DNA of 42,474 bases, taken from positions 1 through 42,474 of the forward strand of contig WHTP01000039.1 of assembly GCA_009377695.1 (NCBI GenBank), read 5' to 3'. The notes beneath the pieces are model-generated. The model saw nothing but the letters and a program-made list of their open reading frames with translations, had not been told where the DNA came from and ran no database searches. The stretch's first letter is position 1; every line of letters begins with the position of its first letter. The translations under genes were made by a program, and so were the position numbers. This stretch comes from Hyphomicrobiales bacterium. GTDB lineage: Bacteria > Pseudomonadota > Alphaproteobacteria > Rhizobiales > Xanthobacteraceae. Positions 1 through 9,192 of the stretch are shown one piece after another.

Positions 1-1
1 C

Positions 2-748
2 GCCCATCTCGTCATTGGCGCCGACGGCCGCCGTTCACTTTGCCGGACGGCGGCGGGGATCGAGACCGAGTGCCGGACCTATCCGCAGAGCGCGCTGACC
101 TTCAACCTCGCGCATGCACGGCCGCACGGCGATACCTCGACCGAATTCCACACCGAATCTGGTCCGTTCACGTTGGTGCCGCTGCCTGGGCAGCGCTCCA
201 GCCTTGTGTTCGTAGTCAAGCCGGCCGATGCCCCTCGCCTGAGTTCGCTTGCCGATGCCGAGCTCGCCGGCGAGATCGAACGTCGCTCCCACTCGCTCCT
301 TGGCAAGATCGAGATCGAGTCCGGCCGCGGCGTGTTTCCGCTGGCGGCGGAGGTCGCGCGGTGCCTTGGTCGAAACCGCATCGTCCTGATCGGCGAGGCG
401 GCGCATGTGATGCCTCCGATCGGCGCACAGGGACTCAATCTCGGCCTGCGTGACGCCGCCACCATCGGCGAGCTGGTCGTCGCGGCGCGACGCGAGGGCG
501 ACGATATCGGTTCGGATGACTTGACCGGACGGTACGAGCACATGCGCAGGGCCGACGTCACCAGCCGCAGTCTTGCGGTCGATCTGCTCAACCGCAGCCT
601 GTTGTCCGACTTCCTGCCGCTGCAAGGCGCGCGCGGCCTTGGGCTCTATCTGCTTGACCGGATCGGGCCATTGCGCCGCGCAGCCATGCGTGAGGGCGTC
701 GCGCCGGCGGCGTCACAGCCGCGGCTTATGCGTGGTGAAGCGCTGTAG
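2..748 (+). CDS. FAD-dependent monooxygenase, UbiH/UbiF/COQ6-like (5' end outside window)
   Basis: The reading frame is open from the window edge, so the N-terminal FAD-binding GxGxxG segment is missing. What remains has two signatures of class A flavoprotein hydroxylases: GADGRRS near the start (the DG motif that contacts FAD and NAD(P)H), and GEAAHVMPPIGAQGLNLG in the middle (the second FAD-binding motif). The C-terminal RIGPLRRAAMREG is typical of the UbiH/UbiF/VisC/COQ6 branch, which hydroxylates the aromatic ring of ubiquinone precursors. Family assignment is firm; the ring position cannot be decided. The gene converges on the metallophosphoesterase remnant, with only 9 bases between their stops. 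Confidence 0.9.
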   Translation, partial: AHLVIGADGRRSLCRTAAGIETECRTYPQSALTFNLAHARPHGDTSTEFHTESGPFTLVPLPGQRSSLVFVVKPADAPRLSSLADAELAGEIERRSHSLLGKIEIESGRGVFPLAAEVARCLGRNRIVLIGEAAHVMPPIGAQGLNLGLRDAATIGELVVAARREGDDIGSDDLTGRYEHMRRADVTSRSLAVDLLNRSLLSDFLPLQGARGLGLYLLDRIGPLRRAAMREGVAPAASQPRLMRGEAL

Positions 749-757
749 AGGCACGTC

Positions 758-1796
758 CTACTGGCGCTTGATGAAGTTTGCACGCACCATTCGCGGCCGG
801 AACGTGAAGACATTGGGATCATTGAGATCAACGGTTACGTGCAACCAGTGATGATTGGGCGTACCGAACGTCTCGACGCGCCGGAAATTCTCCAGCGACG
901 GCGGCACTCGCCCGCCGGGCGGAGCGCTTTTCCGAAGCGGATTATCAATACGGAAATAGTGGCTATCACCATGAACAAGGACAACTGGATCTCGAAATGC
1001 CGTCGCTTCCTGTTCGAGCAACTCACGAAGCTCGGTGAAGCCGCTCGGCTTCATTGGCTTTCCGGGAAACGGCGTCGACTCCGGATACATGTTCGCCTGC
1101 TGCAAGATCATGATCGCCCGACTCTTGCTTGATTTGGCATGCGCAAACGCCTGCCGAAGCCAGATGATATTGGCGTGTTTGCGATCGGCATGCTCCTTGT
1201 CGCCCTCCTCCGAGCGGCCGAGACCGTCGTTGCTTCCGACAACGTGGAGTGTGACGAACGTCACACCGCCTTGATCCCAGCGGGCGTTCTCGCGGTATGT
1301 CGCAAATTCCGCGTCTCGACTTTGCCGAAGCAGCGGAATTTTCCGCCTGCCCAGGCTTTGCTCATCTTCAAAGAATTGGGCGCGCAGTCCTTTCAGTCGG
1401 TTCAATGGATCGTGGCCCTGCACCTTTTGACCTTGGTGACAGTCGGGTCCATTCGTTGTCGCCTGGCGTGTAGACCAGCGGATGCGGAAGGGCGTTGAAC
1501 TGCGCAAGACGCCTTGACTGCACATCATCGGTGCAGCCGTAATGTGCCGACGAAAGATCGCCGACGTGCACGACAAACGACAGGGCGTCGTCGTTGCTGA
1601 TCTCGGCGAGAACGTTCTCGAGCCAGGGTTCTTCGCTTGGGGCATATCCGAGATCGCCCATCAGCGCGAAGGTGAACCCCTGCTGCTGACTCTGTGCGGG
1701 CGGCGGATTCGACAGTGAGACGCCGAAAAGGCCGGCACCCAGAGCGATGAAACCTGCGGCGAATATGCGCAGGAGCTGAGGCGAAGTGTCTCTCAT
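758..1796 (-). pseudogene. Exported calcineurin-like metallophosphoesterase, interrupted by a frameshift
   Basis: The first part reads from ATG at 1796: a signal peptide (hydrophobic stretch near residues 10-28), then the metallophosphoesterase motifs MGDLGY, VHVGDLSSAHYG and TPGDNEWT. The frame is then lost. Removing one C from the CCC run (GGG on the + strand at 1444-1446) restores DNEWTDCHQGQK and a continuous protein to the stop at 758, including VGSNDG and a late VLVHGDSHYFRID that supplies metal-ligand histidines. Repaired length is about 345 residues. This family hydrolyses phosphate mono- or diesters with a two-metal site; this one would be periplasmic. Real decay and a one-base sequence error both fit. 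Confidence 0.8.
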
Positions 1797-2016
1797 GATC
1801 CTCTCCCACGCATACAGTGATAGCGCCGCCCCGTTGCCGCATTATGTCAGCCGCAAGGTTCGCAGATCGCCGGCCGCCGCCGAGTGCGGCGGGCATGAGC
1901 AGGTTCGGACCTTTCTCACGTTAACTGCGGCTCGCGCGCGCTGGCGCCGCCGACCGCCCTCCACTAACATTCCGCAACCTTCTGGCCGCATGCGGCCTCG
2001 CCTTTCAGGAGACAGG

Positions 2017-2979
2017 ATGACTGAGTTCATTCGCCTCGCCCTATTCGCGGCATTCGGCGCCGCTCTCCAAGGCGCGCCAGCCCAGGCGCAAGACTATCCT
2101 TCGCGGACCGTCCGGTTCGTGGTGCCGTACCCGGCGGGGTCGGGCACCGACGTGCTGTCACGGCTGCTCGCCGACGCGCTCATTCGCAAATGGGGCCGCA
2201 CCGTTATCTCGGAGAACGTGCCGGGCGCATCCGGCAATATCGGTGCGCTCGACGTCTGGCGTTCCCCGCCGGACGGCCACACGATGATGCTGGCACCACC
2301 CGGACCCATCTCGACCAACCGCTTCCTGTTCAAGGAGATGCATTACGACGCCACCAAATGGGTGCCAGTGTCGTGGTTGACCACGGTGCCGTATGTGCTG
2401 ACCGTGCGCAGTTCGTTCAAAGGCGACCTCGCGGAGCTGATCGCGCAAGCGAAAACCGGCAAGATCACCGCAGCATTGCCCGGACCTGGCGGCTTGGCGC
2501 ATCTCTCGGCAGCGCATCTGCAAGCGCTGGCAGGGGTCAAGATGGTCTACGTTCCCTATAAGGGGTTGGCCACGGCGATGAACGACATCCTCGCCGGCCA
2601 TGTCGACATGATGTTCGACACGCTGACGACGTCCCTGCCGCTGCACCAGCAGGGGCGCGTGCGCATCATCGCGGTCGCCAGCCCGAAGCGTGTCGCGGTC
2701 CTGCCCGACATTCCCACCGTCGCGGAATCCGGATATCCGAACTATCGCTCGATCACCTGGTTTGGGCTGGTGGCGCCGCCTGGTACGCCGACCAGCCTTG
2801 CCGATCGGATCAGCAAGGGCGTCGGTGAGGTTGTTCACAGTCCGCAGGTCGTCGAACGGCTGAACACCATGCAGATGGAGCCGGTCGGCAGCTCGCGCAC
2901 GAAGGCTGCGGCGTTCTTCGCCGAAGAAGGGCGCTACTGGGCGCAGATCATCAAGGATGCCAACATCGCCGCACAGTGA
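2017..2979 (+). CDS. Bug-family (TctC-like) tripartite tricarboxylate transporter substrate-binding protein
   Basis: A 320-residue periplasmic binding protein. I chose ATG 2017 because AGGAG lies at 2007-2011 and the product then begins with a normal signal peptide cut after AQA. The mature start YPSRTVRFVVPYPAGSGTD is the family hallmark, where the loop binds carboxylates, and PDIPTVAESGYPNYRSITW is the conserved second-lobe segment. Such proteins deliver organic acids or related ligands to TctAB-type membrane permeases. No tctA or tctB gene is in the window, which is common because Bug proteins are greatly expanded and often orphaned in these bacteria. It forms a tandem pair with the next gene; the ligand is unknown. 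Confidence 0.92.
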   Translation: MTEFIRLALFAAFGAALQGAPAQAQDYPSRTVRFVVPYPAGSGTDVLSRLLADALIRKWGRTVISENVPGASGNIGALDVWRSPPDGHTMMLAPPGPISTNRFLFKEMHYDATKWVPVSWLTTVPYVLTVRSSFKGDLAELIAQAKTGKITAALPGPGGLAHLSAAHLQALAGVKMVYVPYKGLATAMNDILAGHVDMMFDTLTTSLPLHQQGRVRIIAVASPKRVAVLPDIPTVAESGYPNYRSITWFGLVAPPGTPTSLADRISKGVGEVVHSPQVVERLNTMQMEPVGSSRTKAAAFFAEEGRYWAQIIKDANIAAQ

Positions 2980-3047
2980 GGCGAGCGGCACGCGACGACG
3001 CAAGCAGGCGAACATCCCGCCGCAACAAATGCGCACAGGAGAAGGTT

Positions 3048-4025
3048 ATGAAACGGTATGCGGCGCTTGTCATGATTGTCGGCGGATTGCTCGGCGTCAT
3101 CGCCGGCGCGGTCCAAAGCGCGGCACAGGACGCCTATCCAAGCCGGCGCGTGACACTCGTCGTGCCATCGCCGGCCGGCTCGACGACCGATGCGGTGGCG
3201 CGTCTGGTCGCCGAGCAGCTACAGCAGAAATGGGGGCAGTCGGTCATCGTCGAGAACAATTCGCGCGGCCTTAATGCCGGCTCCGAGCAGGTCGCGCGCG
3301 CCAGCGGCGACGGTTACATCCTGCTGGTCAGTCCGCCCCTGCCCCTGACCATCGCCCACCTGCTCTACCGCGACATTGGCTATCAGCCGTCGCAATTCGT
3401 TCCCATTTCGCTGCTCACGAAAATTCCAAACGTGCTCGCGGTGCGCAACAACCTTCCTGCGAAAGACGTCAAAGAACTCGTGGCGTTCGCCAAGGCGAAT
3501 CCCGGGAAGGTGACCTATGCCTCGCAAGGCGCCGGATCGACCGCGCATCTGAGCGGCGCGCAATTGGAAGTGCGCGGCGGCATTAAAATGACTCACGTGC
3601 CCTATCGCGGCTCGGCGCCGGCGCTTAACGATCTCATCGCTGGCCACATCGACCTGTTCTTCGACACCCTGACGACGTCGGTACCGCTCTATCGCGGTAA
3701 CAAGATCAGGATCATGGCGGTGGCGAGCCCGGAGCGAGTCGATGCCGTCAAGGAACTGCCGACGATCGCGGAATCCGGATTCCCAGGCTTCCGCTCGATC
3801 ACCTGGTTTGCGATGGCTGGACCGCCGAAGATGCCCGCCGATCTTGCCGCACGGATCAACCGTGACGTTGTTGAAATTCTAAAGAAGCCCGATGTGGACA
3901 AGCGGCTGCGCGAATTACGGCTTGATCCGATGATCGGCTCCCCGGCCGACGCTACGAAGTTTTTCGCCGAGGAAACCGCGCTCTGGGGCAGCGTCATCAA
4001 GGAAGCCAACGTCACGATTCCCTGA
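3048..4025 (+). CDS. Second Bug-family (TctC-like) substrate-binding protein
   Basis: A 325-residue paralogue of the gene just upstream, starting 68 bases after its stop with AGGAGAAGG at 3037-3045. A signal peptide (hydrophobic residues near 5-22) precedes YPSRRVTLVVPSPAGSTTD, equivalent to the ligand loop of the first copy but with SPAGST in place of YPAGSG. The segment KELPTIAESGFPGFRSITW matches the conserved second lobe. The two proteins align along their whole length and so arose by tandem duplication. The change in the binding loop suggests, but does not prove, a different ligand. The two genes probably share a transcript. Confidence 0.92.
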   Translation: MKRYAALVMIVGGLLGVIAGAVQSAAQDAYPSRRVTLVVPSPAGSTTDAVARLVAEQLQQKWGQSVIVENNSRGLNAGSEQVARASGDGYILLVSPPLPLTIAHLLYRDIGYQPSQFVPISLLTKIPNVLAVRNNLPAKDVKELVAFAKANPGKVTYASQGAGSTAHLSGAQLEVRGGIKMTHVPYRGSAPALNDLIAGHIDLFFDTLTTSVPLYRGNKIRIMAVASPERVDAVKELPTIAESGFPGFRSITWFAMAGPPKMPADLAARINRDVVEILKKPDVDKRLRELRLDPMIGSPADATKFFAEETALWGSVIKEANVTIP

Positions 4026-4106
4026 CCATTCGCCCAATTGACATGTTCCCCCGATGAATGGATAGGCATGCGCGGGGACGTCTTATCAGCTATCTTGATA
4101 TCCGTG

Positions 4107-4439
4107 ATGAACAAGACCCAAACCGCCAAGTACACGATCGGCCAGGTTGTCCGCCACCGGCTCTATCCGTTCCGCGGCATCGTTTTCGACGTTGATCCCG
4201 AATTTTCCAATACCGAGGAATGGTATCAGTCGATCCCGGCCGAACGGCGCCCGCGCAAGGACCAGCCGTTCTATCATCTCTACGCCGAGAATGACGAAAC
4301 CGAATACGTCGCCTACGTGTCGGAGCAGAACCTGCTTCCGGACGCCTCCGATGAGCCGCTGCGCCACCCGCAGGTCGCAGAGATTTTCGAGAAGGACGAA
4401 AGCGGCAGCTATCGCCGGCGCGATGCGACGCTCAATTGA
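4107..4439 (+). CDS. hspQ: Heat shock protein HspQ (YccV-like, hemimethylated-DNA-binding-type fold)
   Basis: A 110-residue protein matching HspQ across its length. KYTIGQVVRHRLYPFRGI begins the small beta-barrel, followed by FDVDPEFSNTEEWYQS, QPFYHLYAENDETEYVAYV and SEQNLLPD, all diagnostic. In enterobacteria HspQ tunes Lon protease and lowers the level of mutant DnaA; in alphaproteobacteria the role is inferred by homology. Upstream in-frame codons exist, but the homologous region begins just after ATG 4107. It lies about 80 bases after the second Bug gene and converges on the ialB-like gene. Confidence 0.93.
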   Translation: MNKTQTAKYTIGQVVRHRLYPFRGIVFDVDPEFSNTEEWYQSIPAERRPRKDQPFYHLYAENDETEYVAYVSEQNLLPDASDEPLRHPQVAEIFEKDESGSYRRRDATLN

Positions 4440-4459
4440 TCAACCAAGTTGATTCCACT

Positions 4460-4535
4460 CGTGCCCGCGAAGGCGGCGGCCCAGTGCTCATGCAACAGGC
4501 ATGGTTCCCGCTTTCGCGGGAAGGAGCGGAGCAGA
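4460..4535. repeat. Short GC-rich intergenic palindromic sequence
   Basis: Between convergent hspQ and the ialB-like gene lies repeat-like DNA. It contains a perfect 7-bp hairpin (TTCCCGC at 4505-4511, loop TTTC, GCGGGAA at 4516-4522) followed by GGAGCGGAG. The same motif set, a CCCGC/GCGGG hairpin next to AGCGGAG, recurs at 11933-11978. I take both as members of a common intergenic repeat family of this group. Confidence 0.4.
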
Positions 4536-4550
4536 GAAACCCTCAAAATA

Positions 4551-4575
4551 AGAGGCGCGCTTGGGGCGCGCCTCT
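4551..4575 (-). terminator. Rho-independent-type terminator of the ialB-like gene
   Basis: A perfect 10-bp stem (AGAGGCGCGC 4551-4560, loop of 5, GCGCGCCTCT 4566-4575) sits 25 bases beyond the ialB-like stop. Read on the minus strand it is followed by TATTTTGAG, a T-rich tail. It may also act as a hairpin end for hspQ, but there is no T run on the + side. Confidence 0.6.
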
Positions 4576-4600
4576 CGTATCTCGCGCCCAGATCAAGCCG

Positions 4601-5314
4601 CTACTTCTGCTGGCCCTCGAGCTTCTTGCGCGCTTCTTCGGCGCGGCGCTGAAGCTCTTCCTGCAGCTTTTTCTGCTGAGCCTCGAACACCTTCGGATCG
4701 GTCGGCGGGCCATCATAGGCCTTGGCGAAGTCGTTGAGCGGCAGCACCAGGCTGATCGCCTGGCCGGCGCCGTTGATGCCCTGCACGACCAGACCCTGGC
4801 CCTTTTTCAGGTTGTTGATCAATTCGCCGCTGGCTTCATAGTCGGCCATGCAGCCGTTGTTGAAGCAGATCACATAGGGACCCGTCATCGGCTGGCCCTG
4901 GTCGATGATCACGCGCGTGCCGGGCTGGAGCGACATGCCGAGCGGAAGTGTGACACGCAGGATCTTGCGGGGCTCGCCATCCGGCTCGATCAGCACGGCC
5001 GCGACCACCGGCTGCCCGGATTCAACGCGACCATCCTTACCGGTGAAACAGACTTGCTTGGCGTTCGCCTCCTGCCCCTTCAGGCAGAATTTCGTCCAGG
5101 GCGAAAAGATCAGTTGCGGAGCTTCCGGCGCGGCCTGTTGCTGCGGAGCCTGCTTGGGTGCGGACTTGGACGTGTCTTTTTTCGGCGTCGTGGCTTTCTT
5201 TTGCTCTGCGACCGAATTCGAACCGGTCGCAATGATGGCGAGCGAGCCAATCAATGCAAACGCAAATGCGTAGGCGACCGGACGGGCCGGCGCTAACACG
5301 TTCCACTTGAACAT
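4601..5314 (-). CDS. Invasion-associated locus B (IalB)-like periplasmic protein
   Basis: 237 residues from ATG 5314, which has GGAAGAAGGA just upstream; a longer in-frame extension exists but lacks such a site. Order of parts: signal peptide (about 1-38), a low-complexity K/A/P/Q linker, the IalB domain (FSPWTKFCLKG, VCFTGKDGR, LPLGMSLQPG, GPYVICFNNGCMADYEAS) with paired cysteines as in the family, and a Q/K/E/R-rich tail from FEAQQKKLQEEL onward that should form a coiled coil. IalB was named in Bartonella for erythrocyte invasion. In free-living relatives it is a common periplasmic protein of unknown biochemical role. It is transcribed divergently from the solute-binding protein gene across about 280 bases in which I see no other gene. 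Confidence 0.88.
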   Translation of the reverse strand: MFKWNVLAPARPVAYAFAFALIGSLAIIATGSNSVAEQKKATTPKKDTSKSAPKQAPQQQAAPEAPQLIFSPWTKFCLKGQEANAKQVCFTGKDGRVESGQPVVAAVLIEPDGEPRKILRVTLPLGMSLQPGTRVIIDQGQPMTGPYVICFNNGCMADYEASGELINNLKKGQGLVVQGINGAGQAISLVLPLNDFAKAYDGPPTDPKVFEAQQKKLQEELQRRAEEARKKLEGQQK

Positions 5315-5595
5315 GGTCGATCCTTCTTCCTTACCGTTTCGACAGCGCGCGCGGGCCGGATCGAACGGTCGCCCCCCATTGGGGCTGTGTCGGCACCAAA
5401 TACGGCAACAGCGTGACCCCAAAAATCGCGCAAATCGCCGGAATTTCGCCTGATAGCGCGTGAAAGCCGTTGGCGGATGCAGGTGATAACGCAGGCGGTC
5501 GCCTTTTGAAAGCGCTTTGACCGACCCCGTGCCAACCGTCCAGACTCGTTGGCGGTTCGGCCGATTCGTCAATTAAGCGGGAGCCCCAGTTCAGC

Positions 5596-7458
5596 GTGAC
5601 CATCTGTCCGACCATCCTCCGTACGTGGCGGCGCACGATCGCTGCCGTGGCGCTTGCGGCAGCCACGACTGTGAGCCCGCACGCGCTCGCCGAGGATATC
5701 ACCCGGCATGCAATTGCCATGCATGGCGAGCCGGCAATGCCGGAGGGGTTTACACACTTCCGCTACGTCAATCCGGCCGCACCCAAGGGTGGCAGGCTGG
5801 TCCAGGGTGTGCTCGGCAGCTTCGACACACTCAACCCGTTCATCGTGAAAGGTCTTCCCCCGATAGGGCTACGGGCGCCCGGCGGCATCTTCATTATCGG
5901 GGGGTATGTGGTCGAGAGTCTGATGGTGCGCGGATACGACGAGCCGTTTACGCTCTACGGACTCATTGCTCGTCGTACCGCAACTGACAAAGCACGCACC
6001 TTCGCGACGTTCGAGCTCGATCCGGCCGCGCGATTTTCCGACGGCAAGCCGATCACGCCCGAGGACGTTCTGTTCTCCTGGCAGCTCCTGCGAGATAAGG
6101 GACGGCCGAACCATCGCATCTACTACAGCAAGGTGATCAAGGCGCAGGCAATTGGGTTGAACTCGGTCCGGTTCGATCTCCCCGGTGATGACCGCGAACT
6201 TCCGCTAATCCTCGGGCTTATGCCGGTGCTGCCGAAGCATGCAATCGATCCTGCGACATTCGAGGAAACCACGATCAAACCGATGATCGGGAGCGGGCCC
6301 TACCTCATCGGCAAGGTCGATCCCGGCAGGAGTCTCACGCTTGTCCGCAATCCGAACTATTGGGGCCGCGACCTCGCGGTCAATCGCGGCTTCTGGAACT
6401 TCGACGAGATTCGATACGATTTCTATCGCGATCCCAACGCTCTCCACGAGGCCTTCAAGCGCGGCCTGATCGACGTGCGCAAGGAAACCGATCCCGCGCG
6501 CTGGATGCAGGGTTATGATTTCCCCGCGATGCGCGATGGACAAGTGGTGAAGGAGACGTTTTCAAGCGACCTGCCGAAACCGAGCTTTTATTTCGTCTTC
6601 AACACGCGCCGCGCGGTCTTTGCGGATGTGCGTGTGCGCGAAGCGATCGCCACGCTGTTCGACTTCGAATGGACCAACAAAAACATCTTCTTCGGACTCT
6701 ATCGGCGGACCGCAAGCTACTTCGAGGACTCGGAGCTGTCCGCGCACGGCCGCCCGGCGGATGCGCGCGAACGCGCCTTGCTCGCGCCGTTCCCGGGCGC
6801 GGTGCGTGCTGACATTCTTGATGGGACCTGGTCGCCTCCAGTCAGCGACGGCTCCGGCCGCGACCGCGCGACCTTACGGCGCGCCCTCCGCCTGTTTGCG
6901 CAGGCGGGCTACGAGCTGCGCGGCACGGAGTTGGTCGAACGCAAGAGCGGACGGCCGCTCACCTTCGAAATCATGGTGACGGCCCGTAGCGATGCGATGG
7001 ACGAGGAGCGAATGGCGCTCCTGTTCGCCAGCCAACTAAAACGCGCCGGCGTCACCGTCCGCGTGCGCCCGGTCGATGCGGTGCAATTCGAAGCGCGCCG
7101 TATCACGTTTGATTTCGACATGATTTCGAACCGCTGGGATGAATCGCTCTCGCCTGGCAATGAGCAGGCCTTCTACTGGAGCTCGGAAGCTGCCGATTCG
7201 AACGGCAGCCGGAACTACATGGGCGTGAAGAGCCCGGCGGTCGACGCCACGATCGAGGCTTTGCTCAAGGCGCACGACCGCGCGGAGGTGGTTGCGGCCG
7301 TTCGCGCGCTCGATCGCGTGTTGATGTCCGGATTCTACACCGTGCCGCTGTTTTATCCACCGGATCAGTGGATTGCGCGCTGGACGAAGGTCCGGCATCC
7401 CGAGGTAACCTCGCGGTCCGGACCGATTCCCGAGACTTGGTGGCTTGAACCGCAATGA
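5596..7458 (+). CDS. ABC transporter substrate-binding protein, family 5 (YejA-like peptide/oligopeptide type)
   Basis: A 620-residue periplasmic binding protein starting at GTG 5596, with a signal peptide ending near HALAED. HAIAMHGEPAMPEGFTHFRY, VNPAAPKGGRLVQG and FDTLNPFIVKG place it with the YejA-like branch of SBP_bac_5, whose members bind peptides or microcin-C-like compounds. GSGPYLIGKVDPG, LVRNPNYWGRDL and the late VPLFYPPDQWIARW are further conserved blocks. The permease and ATPase genes (yejBEF type) are not here. Only 9 bases separate it from the next gene, so the two are probably co-transcribed. Confidence 0.9.
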   Translation: MTICPTILRTWRRTIAAVALAAATTVSPHALAEDITRHAIAMHGEPAMPEGFTHFRYVNPAAPKGGRLVQGVLGSFDTLNPFIVKGLPPIGLRAPGGIFIIGGYVVESLMVRGYDEPFTLYGLIARRTATDKARTFATFELDPAARFSDGKPITPEDVLFSWQLLRDKGRPNHRIYYSKVIKAQAIGLNSVRFDLPGDDRELPLILGLMPVLPKHAIDPATFEETTIKPMIGSGPYLIGKVDPGRSLTLVRNPNYWGRDLAVNRGFWNFDEIRYDFYRDPNALHEAFKRGLIDVRKETDPARWMQGYDFPAMRDGQVVKETFSSDLPKPSFYFVFNTRRAVFADVRVREAIATLFDFEWTNKNIFFGLYRRTASYFEDSELSAHGRPADARERALLAPFPGAVRADILDGTWSPPVSDGSGRDRATLRRALRLFAQAGYELRGTELVERKSGRPLTFEIMVTARSDAMDEERMALLFASQLKRAGVTVRVRPVDAVQFEARRITFDFDMISNRWDESLSPGNEQAFYWSSEAADSNGSRNYMGVKSPAVDATIEALLKAHDRAEVVAAVRALDRVLMSGFYTVPLFYPPDQWIARWTKVRHPEVTSRSGPIPETWWLEPQ

Positions 7459-7467
7459 GAAGGCATC

Positions 7468-9048
7468 GTGATCCTCGGTGAACCAAACGGGCAATCGGTT
7501 ACCTCGGACATCGGCGGGCGCGCGACCCTCGACGATCTGTTTCGCCGCGCCATGACGCGGCGGCCGAATGCGATCGCCCTGATTGATCCGCCCGACCGCG
7601 AACGTTTCGCCGACGGCCAAGCCCGCTCCCTCACCTATGCCCAAGCCGATCGCGTGATATCGGCGATCGCCGGGCGATTGCACCGGATCGGGCTGCAGTC
7701 GGATGCGATCGTTGCGCTGCAGCTTTCCAATAGTGTCGAGAGCGTGCTCACCTTCCTGGCAGTGCTGCGGGCGGGCATGATCGCGATGCCGCTTCCGCTG
7801 CTGTGGCGACGGGCCGACATCGCGGCTGTGCTTGCTCGCAGCGGTGCCACGGCGTTGATCGTCAGCCATCGCGCCGGCGCCCACGATCAACTCGACGACG
7901 TCCTGCAGGCCGCGGCGGAGACCTTTCACATCCGATTTGTCTGCAGTTTCGGGCCGTCTGTGCCGGACGGCGTCATTGGGCTCAGCGACCTGTTCGTGGC
8001 GGAGGCGGCCGACCCGCTTCCGCCAACGGAGGAGCGTCCACACCCGCCGGGGCCTGCGGCGCATCTCGCCGTCGTAACCTGGGACGTCGATGCCGACGGT
8101 CCGATTCCAGTCGCGCGCAACCATGCCGAACTCGCGACCGGCGGGCTGGCGATCCTGCTTGAGAGCCGACTCCGGCAGGATGCGACGATCCTCACCACCC
8201 TGATGATGTCTTCTTTTGCGGGTCTGGCGGCCGCACTGCTCCCTTGGTTGCTCATCGGCGGGACCCTGGCGCTGCACCATCCATTCGATCCCGCGACCTT
8301 CCTTAATCAGCAGCAGTCGCTCAGTCCCGATGCTGTGGTTTTGCCTGGCCCACTGGTCGCGCAATTGGCGGAGGCCGGTGCACTGACCGGCAGCGTCAGC
8401 AGCGTGCTCGCGGTCTGGCGCGCGCCCGATCGACTGGTCCGTGCCCCGGCCTGGCGGGATTCGACGACCGACATGGTCGACATTCAGGCCTTCGGCGAGA
8501 TCGGGCTGATCGCCGCGCGGCGACGCCCCGGCGGCCGGCCGGGCATCGTGCCGTTCGGCCCGGTCGCCGTGCCACGGAGCACCAAGGGTGGTGTCATCGT
8601 TGGAGAAGTCCGCGCCACGCCCAACGGTACCGTTGCCATGCGCGGACCGATGGTCCCACGTTTCCCGTTCCCGCCCGGCGTGGAACGGACAGCGCTGCCT
8701 CAACTCAAGGTGGCAGCCACCGGCTTTGTCGACACCGGCTTTGCCTGCTGGGGCGACCGCAACAACGCGCCGCTGGTCGTGACCGCGCCGCCGCCGGGGA
8801 CGGTGAGCGTCGGAGGCTATCGTTTCCTGATGCGCGATCTGCAGGACGCGCTTGCTGCGGTCGACGGCGCGGCAGCGCTTGCTGCCCTGCCCGATGGCAT
8901 GGCGGGCCATCGGCTGGCCGGCTCCGCCGCCGATCCGGCCGACATCCAGCAGGCGCTGGCCTCCCGTGGTGCCAATCCGCTCTTGGTCAACGCCTTCCGC
9001 CCTCGCCGGGTGTCGGTGACGATCTCCGACGATACCCAGGCGGCCTGA
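7468..9048 (+). CDS. ANL-superfamily (acyl-CoA synthetase-like) protein lacking the ATP-binding signature
   Basis: 526 residues from GTG 7468. The N-terminal half follows adenylate-forming enzymes: SLTYAQADRVISAIAGRL and GLQSDAIVALQLSNSVE, then FLAVLRAGMIAMPLPLLW. The phosphate loop (normally TSGTTGxPKG) should fall near residue 200, but the sequence there is VVTWDVDADGPIPVARNH, with no Ser/Thr/Gly-rich loop and no lysine. AFGEIGLI near 340 stands for the YGxTE motif, DTGF near 421 for the TGD motif, and VGGYRFLMRDLQ near 447 for the hinge. The catalytic lysine motif near the C terminus is absent. I infer an ANL-fold protein that does not adenylate, perhaps a binding or regulatory protein. 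It sits between the binding-protein gene and the degenerate GGDEF-like gene. Confidence 0.75.
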   Translation: MILGEPNGQSVTSDIGGRATLDDLFRRAMTRRPNAIALIDPPDRERFADGQARSLTYAQADRVISAIAGRLHRIGLQSDAIVALQLSNSVESVLTFLAVLRAGMIAMPLPLLWRRADIAAVLARSGATALIVSHRAGAHDQLDDVLQAAAETFHIRFVCSFGPSVPDGVIGLSDLFVAEAADPLPPTEERPHPPGPAAHLAVVTWDVDADGPIPVARNHAELATGGLAILLESRLRQDATILTTLMMSSFAGLAAALLPWLLIGGTLALHHPFDPATFLNQQQSLSPDAVVLPGPLVAQLAEAGALTGSVSSVLAVWRAPDRLVRAPAWRDSTTDMVDIQAFGEIGLIAARRRPGGRPGIVPFGPVAVPRSTKGGVIVGEVRATPNGTVAMRGPMVPRFPFPPGVERTALPQLKVAATGFVDTGFACWGDRNNAPLVVTAPPPGTVSVGGYRFLMRDLQDALAAVDGAAALAALPDGMAGHRLAGSAADPADIQQALASRGANPLLVNAFRPRRVSVTISDDTQAA

Positions 9049-9192
9049 CACCCCAAAAAATGCGGTTACGCGCGTCTCAATGCCCTAAGCGCGCTTCACG
9101 CGGTCTTCAATGCTAAGAGCCTTGTTTCACAGGGCGTTAATAGCATTCGCCTAGAGTAGTTTGAGTCCTTCCCGTTCCAGCCGCGTAACATC

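Noticed and set aside
7036-9051. Very long open frame (about 670 codons) on the minus strand
   Set aside because: It lies opposite the ANL-like gene and the 3' end of the binding-protein gene, its product is Arg/Gly/His/Asp-rich with no recognisable domain, and the + strand frames carry clear motifs. It is an antisense shadow of high GC.
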